Shown here: positions 42,080-51,498 of the stretch, piece by piece | Numbering within the stretch: the stretch's first letter is position 1 | Layout of the letters: each line of letters begins with the position of its first letter | NCBI RefSeq assembly: GCF_900188425.1 | Contig: NZ_FZON01000003.1 | Coordinates: 1-64,000, forward strand | Length of the DNA: 64,000 nt | Direction: 5' to 3' | Source of the DNA: Antarctobacter heliothermus | GTDB taxonomy: Bacteria > Pseudomonadota > Alphaproteobacteria > Rhodobacterales > Rhodobacteraceae | Made by a program: the position numbers and the translations under genes | Notes under the pieces: generated by a model | Told to the model about the DNA's origin: nothing | Databases searched by the model: none | The model's input: the letters and a program-made list of their open reading frames with translations, nothing else

Positions 42080-43069
42080 TCAGTCTTCTGCGGAGAACCG
42101 CTTGAGAACTTCGAAGTTGGACAGAACGATTTCTGTTGTGCGCTCCGGCCCAAGCCAGTCTGCCCCGATATTCTGTTCACGCAGCTGCGCGACAAATTCG
42201 TCGTCCTGCAGGACCGCCTCATAGGCTGCGACAAAGCGGTTGAATTCTTCGGGGTGCTCGGTTGCGAATGTTGCAGACGCCGCGATACCGCGCATTGACC
42301 CGACGAGGGGCGTAAGCGACACGCCGCGATCGACGAGGGTTTCGTTCAGGGTCGGGGCGTCCCAGTCATCCAGCCGGTCATTGGACGCGACCGCCAGCGG
42401 GCGAATGAATTCTGCGATCGGCAGGCTGCCAGAAGCGCTGATAACAGTCATATCAACTTGCCCACCTGCGACGGCCGTCCGCGCTGTGCCGCCGCCTTCG
42501 TAGGTCACGACGTTGACCGCGTCAGCGGGCAGGCCATATGCCTCCAGTGCCAGCTGGATATTGATCTCACCTGTGGATCCGGTCACGACAGAGACACGGT
42601 AGCGCCCCGGTTCGTCCGCAACGGCCTGCATGAACTCCTCGAGTGTTTGAAAGCTCAGATCCTTGTTGACGGCAAACAGGTCCACATCGGTCCACTGGCC
42701 GTTAACAAAGGCGAAATCCTCTAGGCTGTAGTCCGGATCGAATTCCAGAATGGCGTTTGAAATGTACGGATGAATCGCTGTCGCAAGGAAGAACGATCCG
42801 TTCGTGGGCTGGTTCAGGAAATAGGTGGTGCCGACGTGACCACCGCCACCCTTCTGGTTCACCACGCGGATCGGCACGCTCAGCTTTTCCTGCATGCGTT
42901 CCGCGACAAGGCGCATGGACCGATCCACTGAGCCACCCGTTCCGAACGGAATGACAAAGGTGATTTGCCGTGTCGGCCAGGCGTCTTCGGCCTGTGCTGC
43001 GGTGCCCGCTGAAGCGACTGCAACCGCCAGCGTGAATGCCCGAATGAGCGAGCCCTGTTTGTTAGCCAT
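42080..43069 (-). CDS. tctC: Tripartite tricarboxylate transporter substrate-binding protein TctC
   Basis: A 329-aa periplasmic binding protein. The signal peptide is about residues 1-28 (cleavage after AAQA), followed by the BugT/TctC pattern WPTRQITFVIPFGTGGSVDRSMRLVAERMQ and VVNQKGGGGHVG. It captures the carboxylate and delivers it to TctAB. The start at 43069 has GGGAGGAA; a longer frame upstream would precede the signal peptide. A GntR operator lies 44 bases upstream. Confidence 0.9.
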   Translation of the reverse strand: MANKQGSLIRAFTLAVAVASAGTAAQAEDAWPTRQITFVIPFGTGGSVDRSMRLVAERMQEKLSVPIRVVNQKGGGGHVGTTYFLNQPTNGSFFLATAIHPYISNAILEFDPDYSLEDFAFVNGQWTDVDLFAVNKDLSFQTLEEFMQAVADEPGRYRVSVVTGSTGEINIQLALEAYGLPADAVNVVTYEGGGTARTAVAGGQVDMTVISASGSLPIAEFIRPLAVASNDRLDDWDAPTLNETLVDRGVSLTPLVGSMRGIAASATFATEHPEEFNRFVAAYEAVLQDDEFVAQLREQNIGADWLGPERTTEIVLSNFEVLKRFSAED

Positions 43070-43112
43070 GATTTTTTCCTCCCTGACGATCGAAAGTTGT
43101 TCCGATGCCATA

Positions 43113-43122
43113 TTGTTAACAA
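43113..43122. promoter_or_regulatory. GntR-type operator upstream of tctC
   Basis: TTGTTAACAA is a perfect palindrome of the TTGTnnACAA type used by FCD-class GntR regulators. It lies 44 bases upstream of the tctC start in the divergent region shared with the GntR gene. Confidence 0.6.
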
Positions 43123-43261
43123 CCTGACCGTAGGGGCATCTTTTCACAATGGCAACCACCTCAAGGGTGAGCAGTTTTTTCTAGCTGTAGTTGACATTTG
43201 CTCTTGTTTGAGGCTCTTTGGGCGGGATCGGAAAGCGCCAAAGAAGCAAGTGGAAGAAATA

Positions 43262-43273
43262 ATTGTCAACAAT
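43262..43273. promoter_or_regulatory. GntR-type operator over the GntR start codon
   Basis: ATTGTCAACAAT repeats the TTGTyAACAA core of the upstream site and overlaps the first two bases of the regulator ATG at 43272. This position suggests autorepression. Confidence 0.6.
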
Positions 43274-43946
43274 GAGCGCAAGCCGAGAGACCGCCTCGCA
43301 CATCGCCGATTCGCTGAAATCAGAGATGCTCTCCGGTGATCTTGCGCCTGGTCAACGGCTTGGAGAGGCGGCGCTGGCTGAGCGTTTTTCGGTCAGCCGC
43401 GGACCGATCCGGGATGCGCTGTCACGGCTGGTCGAAATCGGCATCGCCGTTTCGGTTCCGAATGTCGGCACCCGTGTCAGGGAGTTCACACAGTCCGAAG
43501 CGCGGGAATTGTACGAGTTGCGTGAGACCCTTGAGGCCGAGGCGGCAGGGCTTGCGGCCCGACGTTCGAACCAGGTCGAGAAAGACGCGCTCGTGAGTCT
43601 GACATATGTCAGTGAAGACCGCTTTGGACCGGGCGGGCAGGGGACAGACAATGACTTTCACTTGGAGCTTGCGCGGATGTCCGGCAACGGGCTGTTGCTG
43701 CGCCTGCTGTCTGAACAACTGTACCCGCAGCTCATGTTGCTGCGCATCCACAGCCGCAATGCGACCGGGCGCCTGGGCAAAGCCCTGAACGAGCACCACG
43801 GCATCTGCGATGCTGTGGTGAGCGGTGACCCCGAATTGGCCAGCATCCTGATGCGACGGCATGTTCAGAACAGCTGGAAATCCTTCTGTGACCGGATGGA
43901 CTATGCCGGAGCCGCACCAAAGACTAAACAAGGACAACTGACTTGA
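43272..43946 (+). CDS. GntR-family (FCD subclass) transcriptional regulator
   Basis: A 224-aa regulator. Residues about 5-70 are the winged HTH (ASHIADSLKSEMLSGDLAPGQRLGEAALAERFSVSRGPIRDALSRLVEIGI), and the rest is the all-helical FCD ligand domain (ELYELRETLEAEAAGLAARR...FHLELARMSGN...EHHGICDAVVSGD) with metal/ligand histidines. FCD regulators sense organic acids, consistent with controlling the adjacent carboxylate genes. It is divergent from tctCBA-acn, and its stop overlaps the lyase start. It is probably a repressor lifted by the transported compound. Confidence 0.9.
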   Translation: MSASRETASHIADSLKSEMLSGDLAPGQRLGEAALAERFSVSRGPIRDALSRLVEIGIAVSVPNVGTRVREFTQSEARELYELRETLEAEAAGLAARRSNQVEKDALVSLTYVSEDRFGPGGQGTDNDFHLELARMSGNGLLLRLLSEQLYPQLMLLRIHSRNATGRLGKALNEHHGICDAVVSGDPELASILMRRHVQNSWKSFCDRMDYAGAAPKTKQGQLT

Positions 43947-44818
43947 TGATGAATCATGAAATCAACGCGGCGTTCCGTGCACGTTTGCAGGAAGATCGGG
44001 CGCTTTTGCTGCCGGGGGCTGCGAATGCTCTTGCAGCGCGCGTGATCGAAGATTGCGGTTTCGAAGCGATCTTTCTCACCGGCGCCGGGCTGACCAATAG
44101 CTACTACGGCAAACCCGACCTTGGCTTTATGGGACTGAGCGATATTGCTGCGCATACAGCGGCCATTCGCAACATCTCGGCGCTGCCGATCATCGCGGAT
44201 GCGGACACGGGGTTTGGCAATGCGGTGAACATGTATCATTCGGTGCGCACGCTAGAATTGGCCGGGGCGTCGGCGATTCAAATCGAAGATCAGATCAACC
44301 CAAAGCGGTGCGGCCATTTCTCCGGCAAGGATGTTGTGGCTTTGCCCGAAGCGCGTGACCGTATTCGCGCCGCTGTCGATGCCCGCACAGATCCTAACCT
44401 GATGATCCTGGCCCGCACGGATGCCCGTGCGACCCAAGGACTTGAGGCGGCTCTGGATCGCGCTGCCGCTTTCATCGAGGACGGCGCCGATATCACATTT
44501 GTCGAAGCCCCGGAAAACGCAGAGGAGATCCGGGCCATTCCCGCGCGTCTAAAGAATACCCCGCAGCTCCTGAACATCGTCGTTGGCGGCCGCACCCCCA
44601 CGCTGGAGTTCGACGAACTGGAAGCTATGGGGTTCTCGCTCATTCTCTATGCGAATGTGGCATTACAGGCCGCGATCCGTGGCATGTATTCTGCCTTGCA
44701 CGACCTGAAGTCGAACCGCAAATTCGAAGATACCGGGGCGATCGCCGGTTTCGAAGAACGCCAGAGAGTCGTGAACAAGTCCTATTACGATGGGTTGGAA
44801 AAGCGCTACGGCGAGTAG
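43946..44818 (+). CDS. Isocitrate lyase/PEP mutase family enzyme
   Basis: A 290-aa TIM-barrel enzyme. The KRCGH catalytic motif lies in INPKRCGHFSGKDVV, DADTGFGNAVN supplies the metal-binding Asp residues, and ILARTDARATQGLEAALDRAAAFIEDGAD follows. Length and KRCGH fit lyases such as 2-methylisocitrate or 2,3-dimethylmalate lyase rather than phosphonate mutases. It would cleave the acid made by the aconitase-like enzyme. The ATG at 43946 overlaps the GntR stop by one base. Confidence 0.85.
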   Translation: MMNHEINAAFRARLQEDRALLLPGAANALAARVIEDCGFEAIFLTGAGLTNSYYGKPDLGFMGLSDIAAHTAAIRNISALPIIADADTGFGNAVNMYHSVRTLELAGASAIQIEDQINPKRCGHFSGKDVVALPEARDRIRAAVDARTDPNLMILARTDARATQGLEAALDRAAAFIEDGADITFVEAPENAEEIRAIPARLKNTPQLLNIVVGGRTPTLEFDELEAMGFSLILYANVALQAAIRGMYSALHDLKSNRKFEDTGAIAGFEERQRVVNKSYYDGLEKRYGE

Positions 44819-44899
44819 GGGTCGTTGAGCACTTGTCGTCAGGCGCTGGAGCAAAACCAGTGCCTTCGCCTCAAGGAAAACCAAGGCGTAGGAAGTGCT

Positions 44900-45198
44900 C
44901 GTCGCAATGGTCGCGGTCTGCGGAGACTTCGGGGACATGGCGTCGATCATCACGGACGTCTCCCCGACCTTTTCGGCGGCCAAGCCAGCCATCCGTCGCG
45001 CGCCGTGTCCCAGACACTCCGCCACTGACAGCGGGCGTAATGGGTCTTGTGAGGGCCATATGCCTTCAGAGCATGCCGCCGCAAATTGTTGGGAATGATG
45101 AGGACATCCCCACTCAGAACACAGAGATCATCAACCCGCAGCTTGCCGTGGAACATTTGGAAACAGGGGTCCAGACGCGCGATCTGCGCATCGCTCAA
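44900..45198 (-). pseudogene. IS5-family transposase remnant
   Basis: The minus strand reads MSDAQIARLDPCFQMFHGKLRVDDLCVLSGDVLII...LKAYGPHKTHYARC, the N-terminal region of IS5/IS427-type transposases. It then shifts near 45000 and continues as MAGLAAEKVGETSVMIDAMSPKSPQTA in another frame. The catalytic C-terminal part is missing. The ends are approximate. The remnant lies between the lyase gene and the thiamine riboswitch. Confidence 0.75.
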
Positions 45199-45417
45199 TC
45201 AGAAGGGACCGGTCTTTTCATCGCTTTGGTATTTGGCGGTGCGCCGCCTCAGGTGACTGAAATCAATAGGTCCTGAGACTAGACATAAAACGATCAAGCG
45301 CGTTCTCGGAACAGCGTCTGCTATCGCCTGAAGCCGCTGAATGATCCAACGGTTTCATGACAGCGTAGCGATGTGATTGAGTTTCTTGATGTTCCCACGC
45401 AGTGGCGCTACGTTCCG

Positions 45418-45517
45418 CCTCACCTCGGGGTGTCGGTTGTTAAACCGTCTGAGATGTCCGTAGATCGGATGAACCCGTTGAACCTGAACCGGTTAAAACC
45501 GGCGGAGGGAAGGGTGT
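45418..45517 (+). promoter_or_regulatory. TPP riboswitch (THI element)
   Basis: The aptamer landmarks are all present: CACCTCGGGGTG at its start, the CTGAGATG box at about 45448-45455, TTGAACCTGAACCGGTTAAA at 45478-45497, and the closing CCGGCGGAGGGAAGGGTG. It lies 55 bases before thiB and will repress the thiamine transporter when thiamine pyrophosphate is plentiful, probably by hiding the ribosome site or terminating transcription. Confidence 0.93.
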
Positions 45518-45572
45518 GGGCCGCTGCGACGGTCTCCAATCTTGCCCTCGCGCCGCAATTTTGGAGGATCCA

Positions 45573-46559
45573 ATGCGATCACTTACCTTCACTGTTGCCG
45601 CGGGATGTCTCAGCGCTGGCCTTGCCATGGCCGAGACACCTGTCCTGACAGTCTACGCCCCCGACTATTTCGTTTCCGAATGGGGGCCCGGCCCCAAGAT
45701 CGAGGAATTGTTTGAGGCGCGCTGCGCCTGCGACCTGCAATTCAAACCCGGCGACCTGCTGCCACGCATCCTGCTGGAAGGTGACCGTACAGAGGCCGAT
45801 GTCGTGATTGGTCTGAACACCGATGTCACGAAAAAGGCCCGCGAGTCCGGCCTGTTCGCACCGCACGGTGTGGACCTGTCGCCGCTGACGCTGCCGCTGG
45901 AATGGACGGATGAGGTGTTCTTGCCGTTCAACTATGGTCACACGGCGTTTGTCTATGACACCACCCGCATCGACACGCCGCCTGCCAGCTTTGACGCGCT
46001 GCTGGACGCGCCCGATGATCTGCGACTGGTGATCCAGGATCCGAGATCCTCAATTTCCGGCCTCGCGCTGGTGCTCTGGGTGCAGGCGGTCTACGGCGAC
46101 GGGGCAGAGGCAGCCTGGGACAAACTGGCGCCAAAGATTGTCACCGCGACCAAAGGCTGGTCGGAAAGCTATGGCATGTTTACCGACGGTGAGGTGGACA
46201 TGGTGCTTAGCTACACCACCTCGCCCGCCTATCATATCATCGCTGAAGGGGATGAGACCAAGAAGGCCGCGATCTTCCCGGAGGGTCACTATTTCATGGT
46301 GGAACTGGCGGCGAAACTGGCCGGAACCGATCAACCGGAATTGGCAGACCAATTCATGTCGTTTGTCCTCAGCGAGGATTTCCAAGGCATGATCGCCACC
46401 GGCAACTGGTCGATCCCGGCAGCGCTGTCACAGGACAAGTGGCCCGAAGGGTTCCAGAAACTCGACCTGCCGGAAAAGGTGCTGTTCTATACCGAAGATG
46501 AGGCAGCAGAGCTGCGCGCGGAGGCCGTCGAGGCATGGCGGCGCGCGCTCTCGCGGTAA
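45573..46559 (+). CDS. thiB: Thiamine ABC transporter substrate-binding protein
   Basis: A 328-aa periplasmic protein with a signal peptide of about 20 residues (cleavage after LAMA). It continues ETPVLTVYAPDYFVSEWGPGPKIEELFEARCACDLQF, the ThiB pattern, and contains GWSESYGMFTDGEVDMVLSYTTSPAYH, the ligand-contact region. It binds thiamine or its phosphates. The ATG at 45573 has GGAGG. It follows the TPP riboswitch and overlaps thiP by 25 bases. Confidence 0.93.
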   Translation: MRSLTFTVAAGCLSAGLAMAETPVLTVYAPDYFVSEWGPGPKIEELFEARCACDLQFKPGDLLPRILLEGDRTEADVVIGLNTDVTKKARESGLFAPHGVDLSPLTLPLEWTDEVFLPFNYGHTAFVYDTTRIDTPPASFDALLDAPDDLRLVIQDPRSSISGLALVLWVQAVYGDGAEAAWDKLAPKIVTATKGWSESYGMFTDGEVDMVLSYTTSPAYHIIAEGDETKKAAIFPEGHYFMVELAAKLAGTDQPELADQFMSFVLSEDFQGMIATGNWSIPAALSQDKWPEGFQKLDLPEKVLFYTEDEAAELRAEAVEAWRRALSR

Positions 46560-48052
46560 GCGCCGCGCTGGCCCTGGCGTTCTTGACGCTGGGGCCGGTG
46601 GCCGTGGTGCTGGCACGGGCCGGGGGCTTTGCCACTCTTGGCCCGGGTGACTGGCAGGCGGTGCGCTTTACCCTATGGCAGGCGCTGCTGTCGGCCTCGT
46701 TCAGCGTGGTGTTGGCGGTGCCGGTGGCCAAGGCATTGGCGCGGCGGCGGTTTGTCGGGCGCGCCCTGTTGGTGACGCTATTGGGCGCGCCGTTCATCCT
46801 GCCGGTGATCGTGGCGGTCATGGGGCTGATCGCGGTTTTTGGACAGGCGGGTTTGGTCAATGCGGGTCTGACCGCTTTGGGGCTGCCGACAATCGACATT
46901 TACGGCGTACATGGCGTCGTGCTGGCCCATGTATTTTTCAACCTGCCGCTGGCAGTGCGCATGCTGTTCTCCGCCTGGCAGGCGGTCCCGGCAGAGCATT
47001 TCCGGCTGGCAGCCTCTCTGGGGCTGGGCGTGCAGGCACAGTGGCGTGTGATCGACGGCCCCCTGATGGTCCGGGTCTTGCCCGGGGCGTTTACCGTGAT
47101 CTTCGTGATCTGCCTGACCAGCTTTGCGGTGGCGCTGACGCTGGGCGGCGGACCAAGGGCGACCACGGTTGAACTGGCGATCTATCAGGCGATGCGGTTC
47201 GAATTTGATCTGGGCCGCGCGGCGGCGCTGGCGGTCCTGCAACTGGCTCTGGCACTGGCGGCGGGGCTGGTGGCCTTGCGCGTGTCGGGGCAAAGCGGAT
47301 TTGGGGCGGGCCGCGACCGCGAGGTGCCGCGCTGGGACGGGCAGGGGGCACTGCCGCGCCTCTGGGACGGGGCGTGGATCTTGCTGGCGGCGCTGTTCCT
47401 GCTGGTGCCGTTGTTGACGGCGGTCATGCGTGGGGTGCCAGGGCTGTTGTTGCTTGGGCCAGATACGCTGCGCGCGGCCGGACATTCGTTGATGGTGGCG
47501 TTGGGATCGACGGCGCTGTGCATGGCCTGGGCGCTGCCACTGGCGTCCCGCCGCGGAGAGCTGCTGGCGCTGCCTGCCATCGCGATTTCACCGCTGGTGC
47601 TGGGCACAGGGCTGTTCCTCATCGTGCGTCCGTTCATGAACCCGTTTGACATGGCATTGCCGGTGACGGGCCTGGTCAATGCGCTGATGGCGCTGCCCTT
47701 TGCGCTGCGTATCCTGCGGCCAGAGGCCGAGACGGTCGTGCGCGACTATGGCCGCCTGCGCACAACTCTGCGCATGACGCCCCTTGCGTGGCTGCGGCTG
47801 GTCTGGCTGCCGCGCCTGCGTCGTCCCATGGGCTTTGCCGCCGGTTTGACAGCGGCGCTGGCGATGGGTGATCTGGGGGTCATCGCGCTGTTTGCGGACC
47901 CGGACCGGACAACCTTGCCGTTGCAGGTTTACCGTTTGATGGGGTCATACCAGATGGAGGCAGCGGCCGGCGCGGCGCTGTTGCTGTTGATGCTCAGCCT
48001 GAGCCTGTTCTGGCTGTTTGATCGGGGAGGACGGGTGAATGCTGCGACTTGA
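46535..48052 (+). CDS. thiP: Thiamine ABC transporter permease
   Basis: A 505-aa inner membrane permease with two homologous halves of about six segments each. The repeated EAA loops are EHFRLAASLGLGVQAQWRVIDGPLM and a more divergent YGRLRTTLRMTPLAWLRLVWLPRLRRPM near the C-terminus. This fused architecture is typical of ThiP. It forms the channel with ThiQ for thiamine brought by ThiB. It overlaps thiB and thiQ (14 bases), so the three are translationally coupled. Confidence 0.92.
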   Translation: MAARALAVSAALALAFLTLGPVAVVLARAGGFATLGPGDWQAVRFTLWQALLSASFSVVLAVPVAKALARRRFVGRALLVTLLGAPFILPVIVAVMGLIAVFGQAGLVNAGLTALGLPTIDIYGVHGVVLAHVFFNLPLAVRMLFSAWQAVPAEHFRLAASLGLGVQAQWRVIDGPLMVRVLPGAFTVIFVICLTSFAVALTLGGGPRATTVELAIYQAMRFEFDLGRAAALAVLQLALALAAGLVALRVSGQSGFGAGRDREVPRWDGQGALPRLWDGAWILLAALFLLVPLLTAVMRGVPGLLLLGPDTLRAAGHSLMVALGSTALCMAWALPLASRRGELLALPAIAISPLVLGTGLFLIVRPFMNPFDMALPVTGLVNALMALPFALRILRPEAETVVRDYGRLRTTLRMTPLAWLRLVWLPRLRRPMGFAAGLTAALAMGDLGVIALFADPDRTTLPLQVYRLMGSYQMEAAAGAALLLLMLSLSLFWLFDRGGRVNAAT

Positions 48053-48743
48053 AGACCTGCAGGTGGCGATGGATGCGAGCGCGCTGAAAGTCGATCTTGC
48101 GCTGCCGCCCGGTCGGCGGGTTGCGCTGTTGGGACCGTCCGGGGCGGGCAAGTCGACGCTGTTGGACGCCATTGCCGGGTTTCGTGTGGCCACGCAGGGG
48201 CGCATCCTCTGGCAGGGGCGCGACCTGACGCAATCGCGGCCTGACGCGCGTCCGGTCTCTATCCTGTTTCAGGACAGCAACTTGTTTCCTCATCTCACGC
48301 TGGCACGGAACCTGTGTCTTGCGCTGCACCCCGACGGCCGCCGCCCGGATGATGAGGCAAACGCGCGCATTGAGGGCGCATTGCGGCGCGTGGGGCTGGA
48401 GGGCATGGCGGACCGCAAGCCGGGCACCTTGTCGGGTGGCCAGCAGGGGCGGGCGGCCTTGGCGCGCGTGCTGCTGATGGCGCGGCCCGTGATCCTGCTG
48501 GATGAGCCGTTTGCCGCACTGGGACCGGCGCTGAAACGTGAAATGCTGGATCTGGTGCGCGAGGTGGGCGAGAGCCTTGCCGCGCTGGTGGTCATGGTGA
48601 CCCATGACCCGCGCGATGCCGCGGGCTGGGCGCAGGATGTGGTGTTTGTGGCCGAAGGCGTGGCGCATCCGCCGGTTCCGACCGACAGATTCTTTGGTGA
48701 TCCGCCACAGGCCTTTCGCGACTACATCGGCGAAATCGGCTGA
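48039..48743 (+). CDS. thiQ: Thiamine ABC transporter ATP-binding protein
   Basis: A 234-aa ABC ATPase. Walker A is GPSGAGKST, the Q-loop follows LFQDSNLFPHLTLARNL, the signature is LSGGQQGRAALARV, Walker B is VILLDEPFAALGP, and the H-loop is VMVTHDPRDA. It energises thiamine uptake through ThiP. It is the last gene of the riboswitch-controlled operon. Length and sequence are ordinary for ThiQ and nothing appears missing. Confidence 0.93.
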   Translation: MLRLEDLQVAMDASALKVDLALPPGRRVALLGPSGAGKSTLLDAIAGFRVATQGRILWQGRDLTQSRPDARPVSILFQDSNLFPHLTLARNLCLALHPDGRRPDDEANARIEGALRRVGLEGMADRKPGTLSGGQQGRAALARVLLMARPVILLDEPFAALGPALKREMLDLVREVGESLAALVVMVTHDPRDAAGWAQDVVFVAEGVAHPPVPTDRFFGDPPQAFRDYIGEIG

Positions 48744-48802
48744 CAAACGGACACTTGCAGGCGCATGCTTTGGTCAGGGAAGCCACCGAGGGAGACCAGC
48801 CA

Positions 48803-49294
48803 ATGGCGATCAATTCAGGGGGTTGCCTGTGCGGCGCGCTCAGATTCGAGGTCACGGAGGCCCCGCTATGGGTCACGGCCTGCTTTTGCCGGTTTTGCCA
48901 ACGGGCGACCGGATCGTCGGGCATGGTCGAGCCCATCTTTATCATCCAGGCCTATCGCATCACCCAAGGTAGGCCGGCGCGGTATGTTCATGTCTCGGCG
49001 GGCAGCGGCAGAGAGGTCTACATGCATTTCTGCCCCACATGCGCGACCAAGACCCACCTGACGTTTGAGCGCTGGCCAGACCGTCTGGGGGTGTATGCCG
49101 GAGCATTCGACGATCCCGGATGGTTCGATTTCACGCCCGAGAACAGCAAGTTCATCTTTCTGGACGAAGCACCGCGCGGGGCGATGGTTCCGGCGGGGTT
49201 CACCTGTTTCCACCAACATGCGGCGACACTGGACGGCACGCCGATGACGCCGTTTGTCCCCGAAGGCCACTGGCTGGCGCAGCGCCGGATATGA
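48803..49294 (+). CDS. GFA (glutathione-dependent formaldehyde-activating enzyme-like) family protein
   Basis: A 163-aa protein with the zinc-binding cysteines of the GFA fold: GGCLCGALRFEV, ACFCRFCQRATG and HFCPTCATKTHLTFE. Most members are of unknown substrate; the namesake activity is S-hydroxymethylglutathione formation, now doubted. The ATG at 48803 is preceded by GGGAGACC. It is transcribed after thiQ in the same direction but 59 bases away, and ends at a bidirectional terminator facing petC. Confidence 0.85.
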   Translation: MAINSGGCLCGALRFEVTEAPLWVTACFCRFCQRATGSSGMVEPIFIIQAYRITQGRPARYVHVSAGSGREVYMHFCPTCATKTHLTFERWPDRLGVYAGAFDDPGWFDFTPENSKFIFLDEAPRGAMVPAGFTCFHQHAATLDGTPMTPFVPEGHWLAQRRI

Positions 49295-49296
49295 AA

Positions 49297-49323
49297 AAGC
49301 CCCGCCAGATTGGCGGGGCTTTG
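49297..49323. terminator. Bidirectional terminator between the GFA gene and petC
   Basis: AAGCCCCGCCA and TGGCGGGGCTT form a long perfect stem around a three-base loop, with A and T runs on the two sides. It serves both the plus-strand GFA gene and the minus-strand petABC operon. Confidence 0.85.
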
Positions 49324-49343
49324 TCTTGACCAGAAAGGCGCGA

Positions 49344-50120
49344 TCAGGCGGTCGGCTTGCGCTTGATCGGGGCCCAGAGGCGTTTGTTGACCAGGTAGAG
49401 AAGCGCGGTCAGCACCACCAGAAAAAACACTCCGATAAAGCCGGCTTCCCGGCGGGCCATCAACTTGGGCTCCGCGGTCCACATCAAGAAGGCGGCAAGG
49501 TCTTGCGCCTCATGGTGCAGATCGTTCGAGTGACCATCGTCAAAATCGACGTCCTCGCCGTACAGCGGCGGTGCCATCGAAATCCAACCACCGGGGAAGG
49601 CGTGGTTCTCATAGAGAATCGAACCTGCTTCTTCCTTTTCTTCGCCGGTGTAGCCGGTCAGCAGCGAGGCGATGTATTCCGGACCGCCCATGCCCTTGAA
49701 CATCTGGTTGATGCCAAGGCCGTAGGGGCCGTGAAAGCCTGCGCGCGCCTTGGCCATCATCGACAGGTCGGGCGCCCCGGCAGAGGTCACCGACGGGAAG
49801 TGATCGGTCGGGATCGCCGGGCGGAAGTCATCAAGCTCTGCTTCGAAGACCTCAAAGTTGGCAGAGTAGGCAATGACCTGCTCTTCGCTGTAACCCAGTG
49901 CTTCCAGGTCGCGCAGCGGGACGTAGCGCAGCCCGTGACAGGCTGAACAGACCTCAGTGTAGATCTTGAGGCCGCGCTGAAGCTGGTTCTGGTCCCAGGT
50001 GCCGAAGGGGCCTTCGAACGAGAACGCAAAGTCCTCGACATGGGCCTCGCCGCCGGCGGCATGTGCGCCGCCGGTCAGACCGAGGGCCACGAAGGCCGCG
50101 AGGGTAAGTTTCTTGAACAT
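49344..50120 (-). CDS. petC: Cytochrome c1 of the bc1 complex
   Basis: A 258-aa protein with a signal peptide (about residues 1-21, cleavage near AHA), the haem c site [16 protein letters not shown] (CxxCH), a downstream region containing the axial methionine, and a C-terminal membrane anchor ([22 protein letters not shown]). It passes electrons from the Rieske centre to soluble cytochrome c in the periplasm. It is the last gene of petABC, 20 bases after petB. Confidence 0.96.
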   Translation of the reverse strand: MFKKLTLAAFVALGLTGGAHAAGGEAHVEDFAFSFEGPFGTWDQNQLQRGLKIYTEVCSACHGLRYVPLRDLEALGYSEEQVIAYSANFEVFEAELDDFRPAIPTDHFPSVTSAGAPDLSMMAKARAGFHGPYGLGINQMFKGMGGPEYIASLLTGYTGEEKEEAGSILYENHAFPGGWISMAPPLYGEDVDFDDGHSNDLHHEAQDLAAFLMWTAEPKLMARREAGFIGVFFLVVLTALLYLVNKRLWAPIKRKPTA

Positions 50121-50140
50121 CTCTTACGGTCCTTCCTGTC

Positions 50141-51487
50141 TTATTCGGCCGGGGTCGGGGCAGCAGTGCCCTTTGCCGCGTCCTTCGGCGGATAGTGCGC
50201 GTCGAAGTCGGCCTCGATTGTATCGGGCTGTGCCAGCGGTTTTTCGATCACACCCAAGAGCGGCAGGATGATCAGGAAATAGGCGAACCAGTAGGCCGAG
50301 GCGATCAGCGAGAAGCTGGCGTAGGGTTCCTCGGCGGGCATGGCGCCCAGCCACATCAGCGCAAAGAAGTCGATCACCAGTAGCCAGAACCACCATTTGA
50401 ACATCGGGCGGTACTTGCCCGAACGGACCGATGAGGTGTCAAGCCAGGGGACCAGCGCCATCACGAGGATCGCGCCGAACATCGCCAGCACGCCAAAGAA
50501 CTTGGCGTCGATGATACCGCCCGTGACGAAGGAGGCGAATTGCACCAGCCAGACGTCAGAGGTGAAGGCGCGCAGGATCGCGTAGAACGGCAGGAAGTAC
50601 CATTCCGGCACGATGTGTGCGGGCGTCGAAAGCGGGTTCGCCTCGATGTAGTTGTCGGGGTGGCCCAGGTAGTTCGGCATGAACCCGACGATGGCAAAGA
50701 AGACCGCCATGATCAGCGCCAGCGCAAACAGGTCCTTGATCACATAGTAGGGCCAGAACGGAACCGTGTCCTTTTCCGCCTCTGCCTTGGACGCGCGACG
50801 CACCTCGACACCTGTCGGGTTGTTGTTGCCCGTGGTGTGGAAGGCCCAGATGTGGATGGCCACCAGCGCGGCGATCACGAAGGGCAGCAGGTAGTGCAGC
50901 GAGAAAAAGCGGTTCAGCGTGGCGTTGTCCACCGCCGGTCCGCCCAGCAGCCAGGTCTGGATCGGCTCACCCACCAGCGGGATGGCGCCAAACAGGCCGG
51001 TGATCACGGTCGCGCCCCAGAAGGACATCTGACCCCAGGGCAGAACGTAGCCCAGAAAGCCGGTGCCCATCATGCACAGGTAGATCAACATGCCGATGAT
51101 CCACGTCACTTCGCGCGGGGCCTTGTACGACCCGTAGTAGAGACCCCGGAAGATGTGGGCGTAGACGGCGACAAAGAACAGCGAGGCGCCGTTCATGTGC
51201 AGGTAGCGGATAAAGTGACCGCCATTCACGTCGCGCATGATGTGTTCGATCGAGGCAAAGGCCAGATCGACATGAGGCGTATAGTGCATCGCCAAGATGA
51301 CCCCGGTGGCGATTTGCAGCACCAGACAGAAGGTCAGGACAATGCCCCAGATCCACATCCAGTTCAGGTTCTTGGGGGTGGGGATCATGATCGTGTCGTA
51401 CAGAAGACCCACGATCGGCAGGCGGCTGTGCAGCCACTTTTCTACGCCGGTCTTGGGCTCATAATGGTCGTGTGGAATTCCAGCCAT
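50141..51487 (-). CDS. petB: Cytochrome b of the bc1 complex
   Basis: A 448-aa membrane protein with eight helices, paired haem-ligating histidines (for example in [22 protein letters not shown] and [17 protein letters not shown]), and the Qo-site [14 protein letters not shown]. It oxidises ubiquinol and carries the low and high potential haems. The length includes the short C-terminal extension usual in Rhodobacterales. The start at 51487 gives [14 protein letters not shown], as in close relatives. Confidence 0.97.
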   Translation of the reverse strand: MAGIPHDHYEPKTGVEKWLHSRLPIVGLLYDTIMIPTPKNLNWMWIWGIVLTFCLVLQIATGVILAMHYTPHVDLAFASIEHIMRDVNGGHFIRYLHMNGASLFFVAVYAHIFRGLYYGSYKAPREVTWIIGMLIYLCMMGTGFLGYVLPWGQMSFWGATVITGLFGAIPLVGEPIQTWLLGGPAVDNATLNRFFSLHYLLPFVIAALVAIHIWAFHTTGNNNPTGVEVRRASKAEAEKDTVPFWPYYVIKDLFALALIMAVFFAIVGFMPNYLGHPDNYIEANPLSTPAHIVPEWYFLPFYAILRAFTSDVWLVQFASFVTGGIIDAKFFGVLAMFGAILVMALVPWLDTSSVRSGKYRPMFKWWFWLLVIDFFALMWLGAMPAEEPYASFSLIASAYWFAYFLIILPLLGVIEKPLAQPDTIEADFDAHYPPKDAAKGTAAPTPAE

Positions 51488-51498
51488 GTTCTAGCTCC

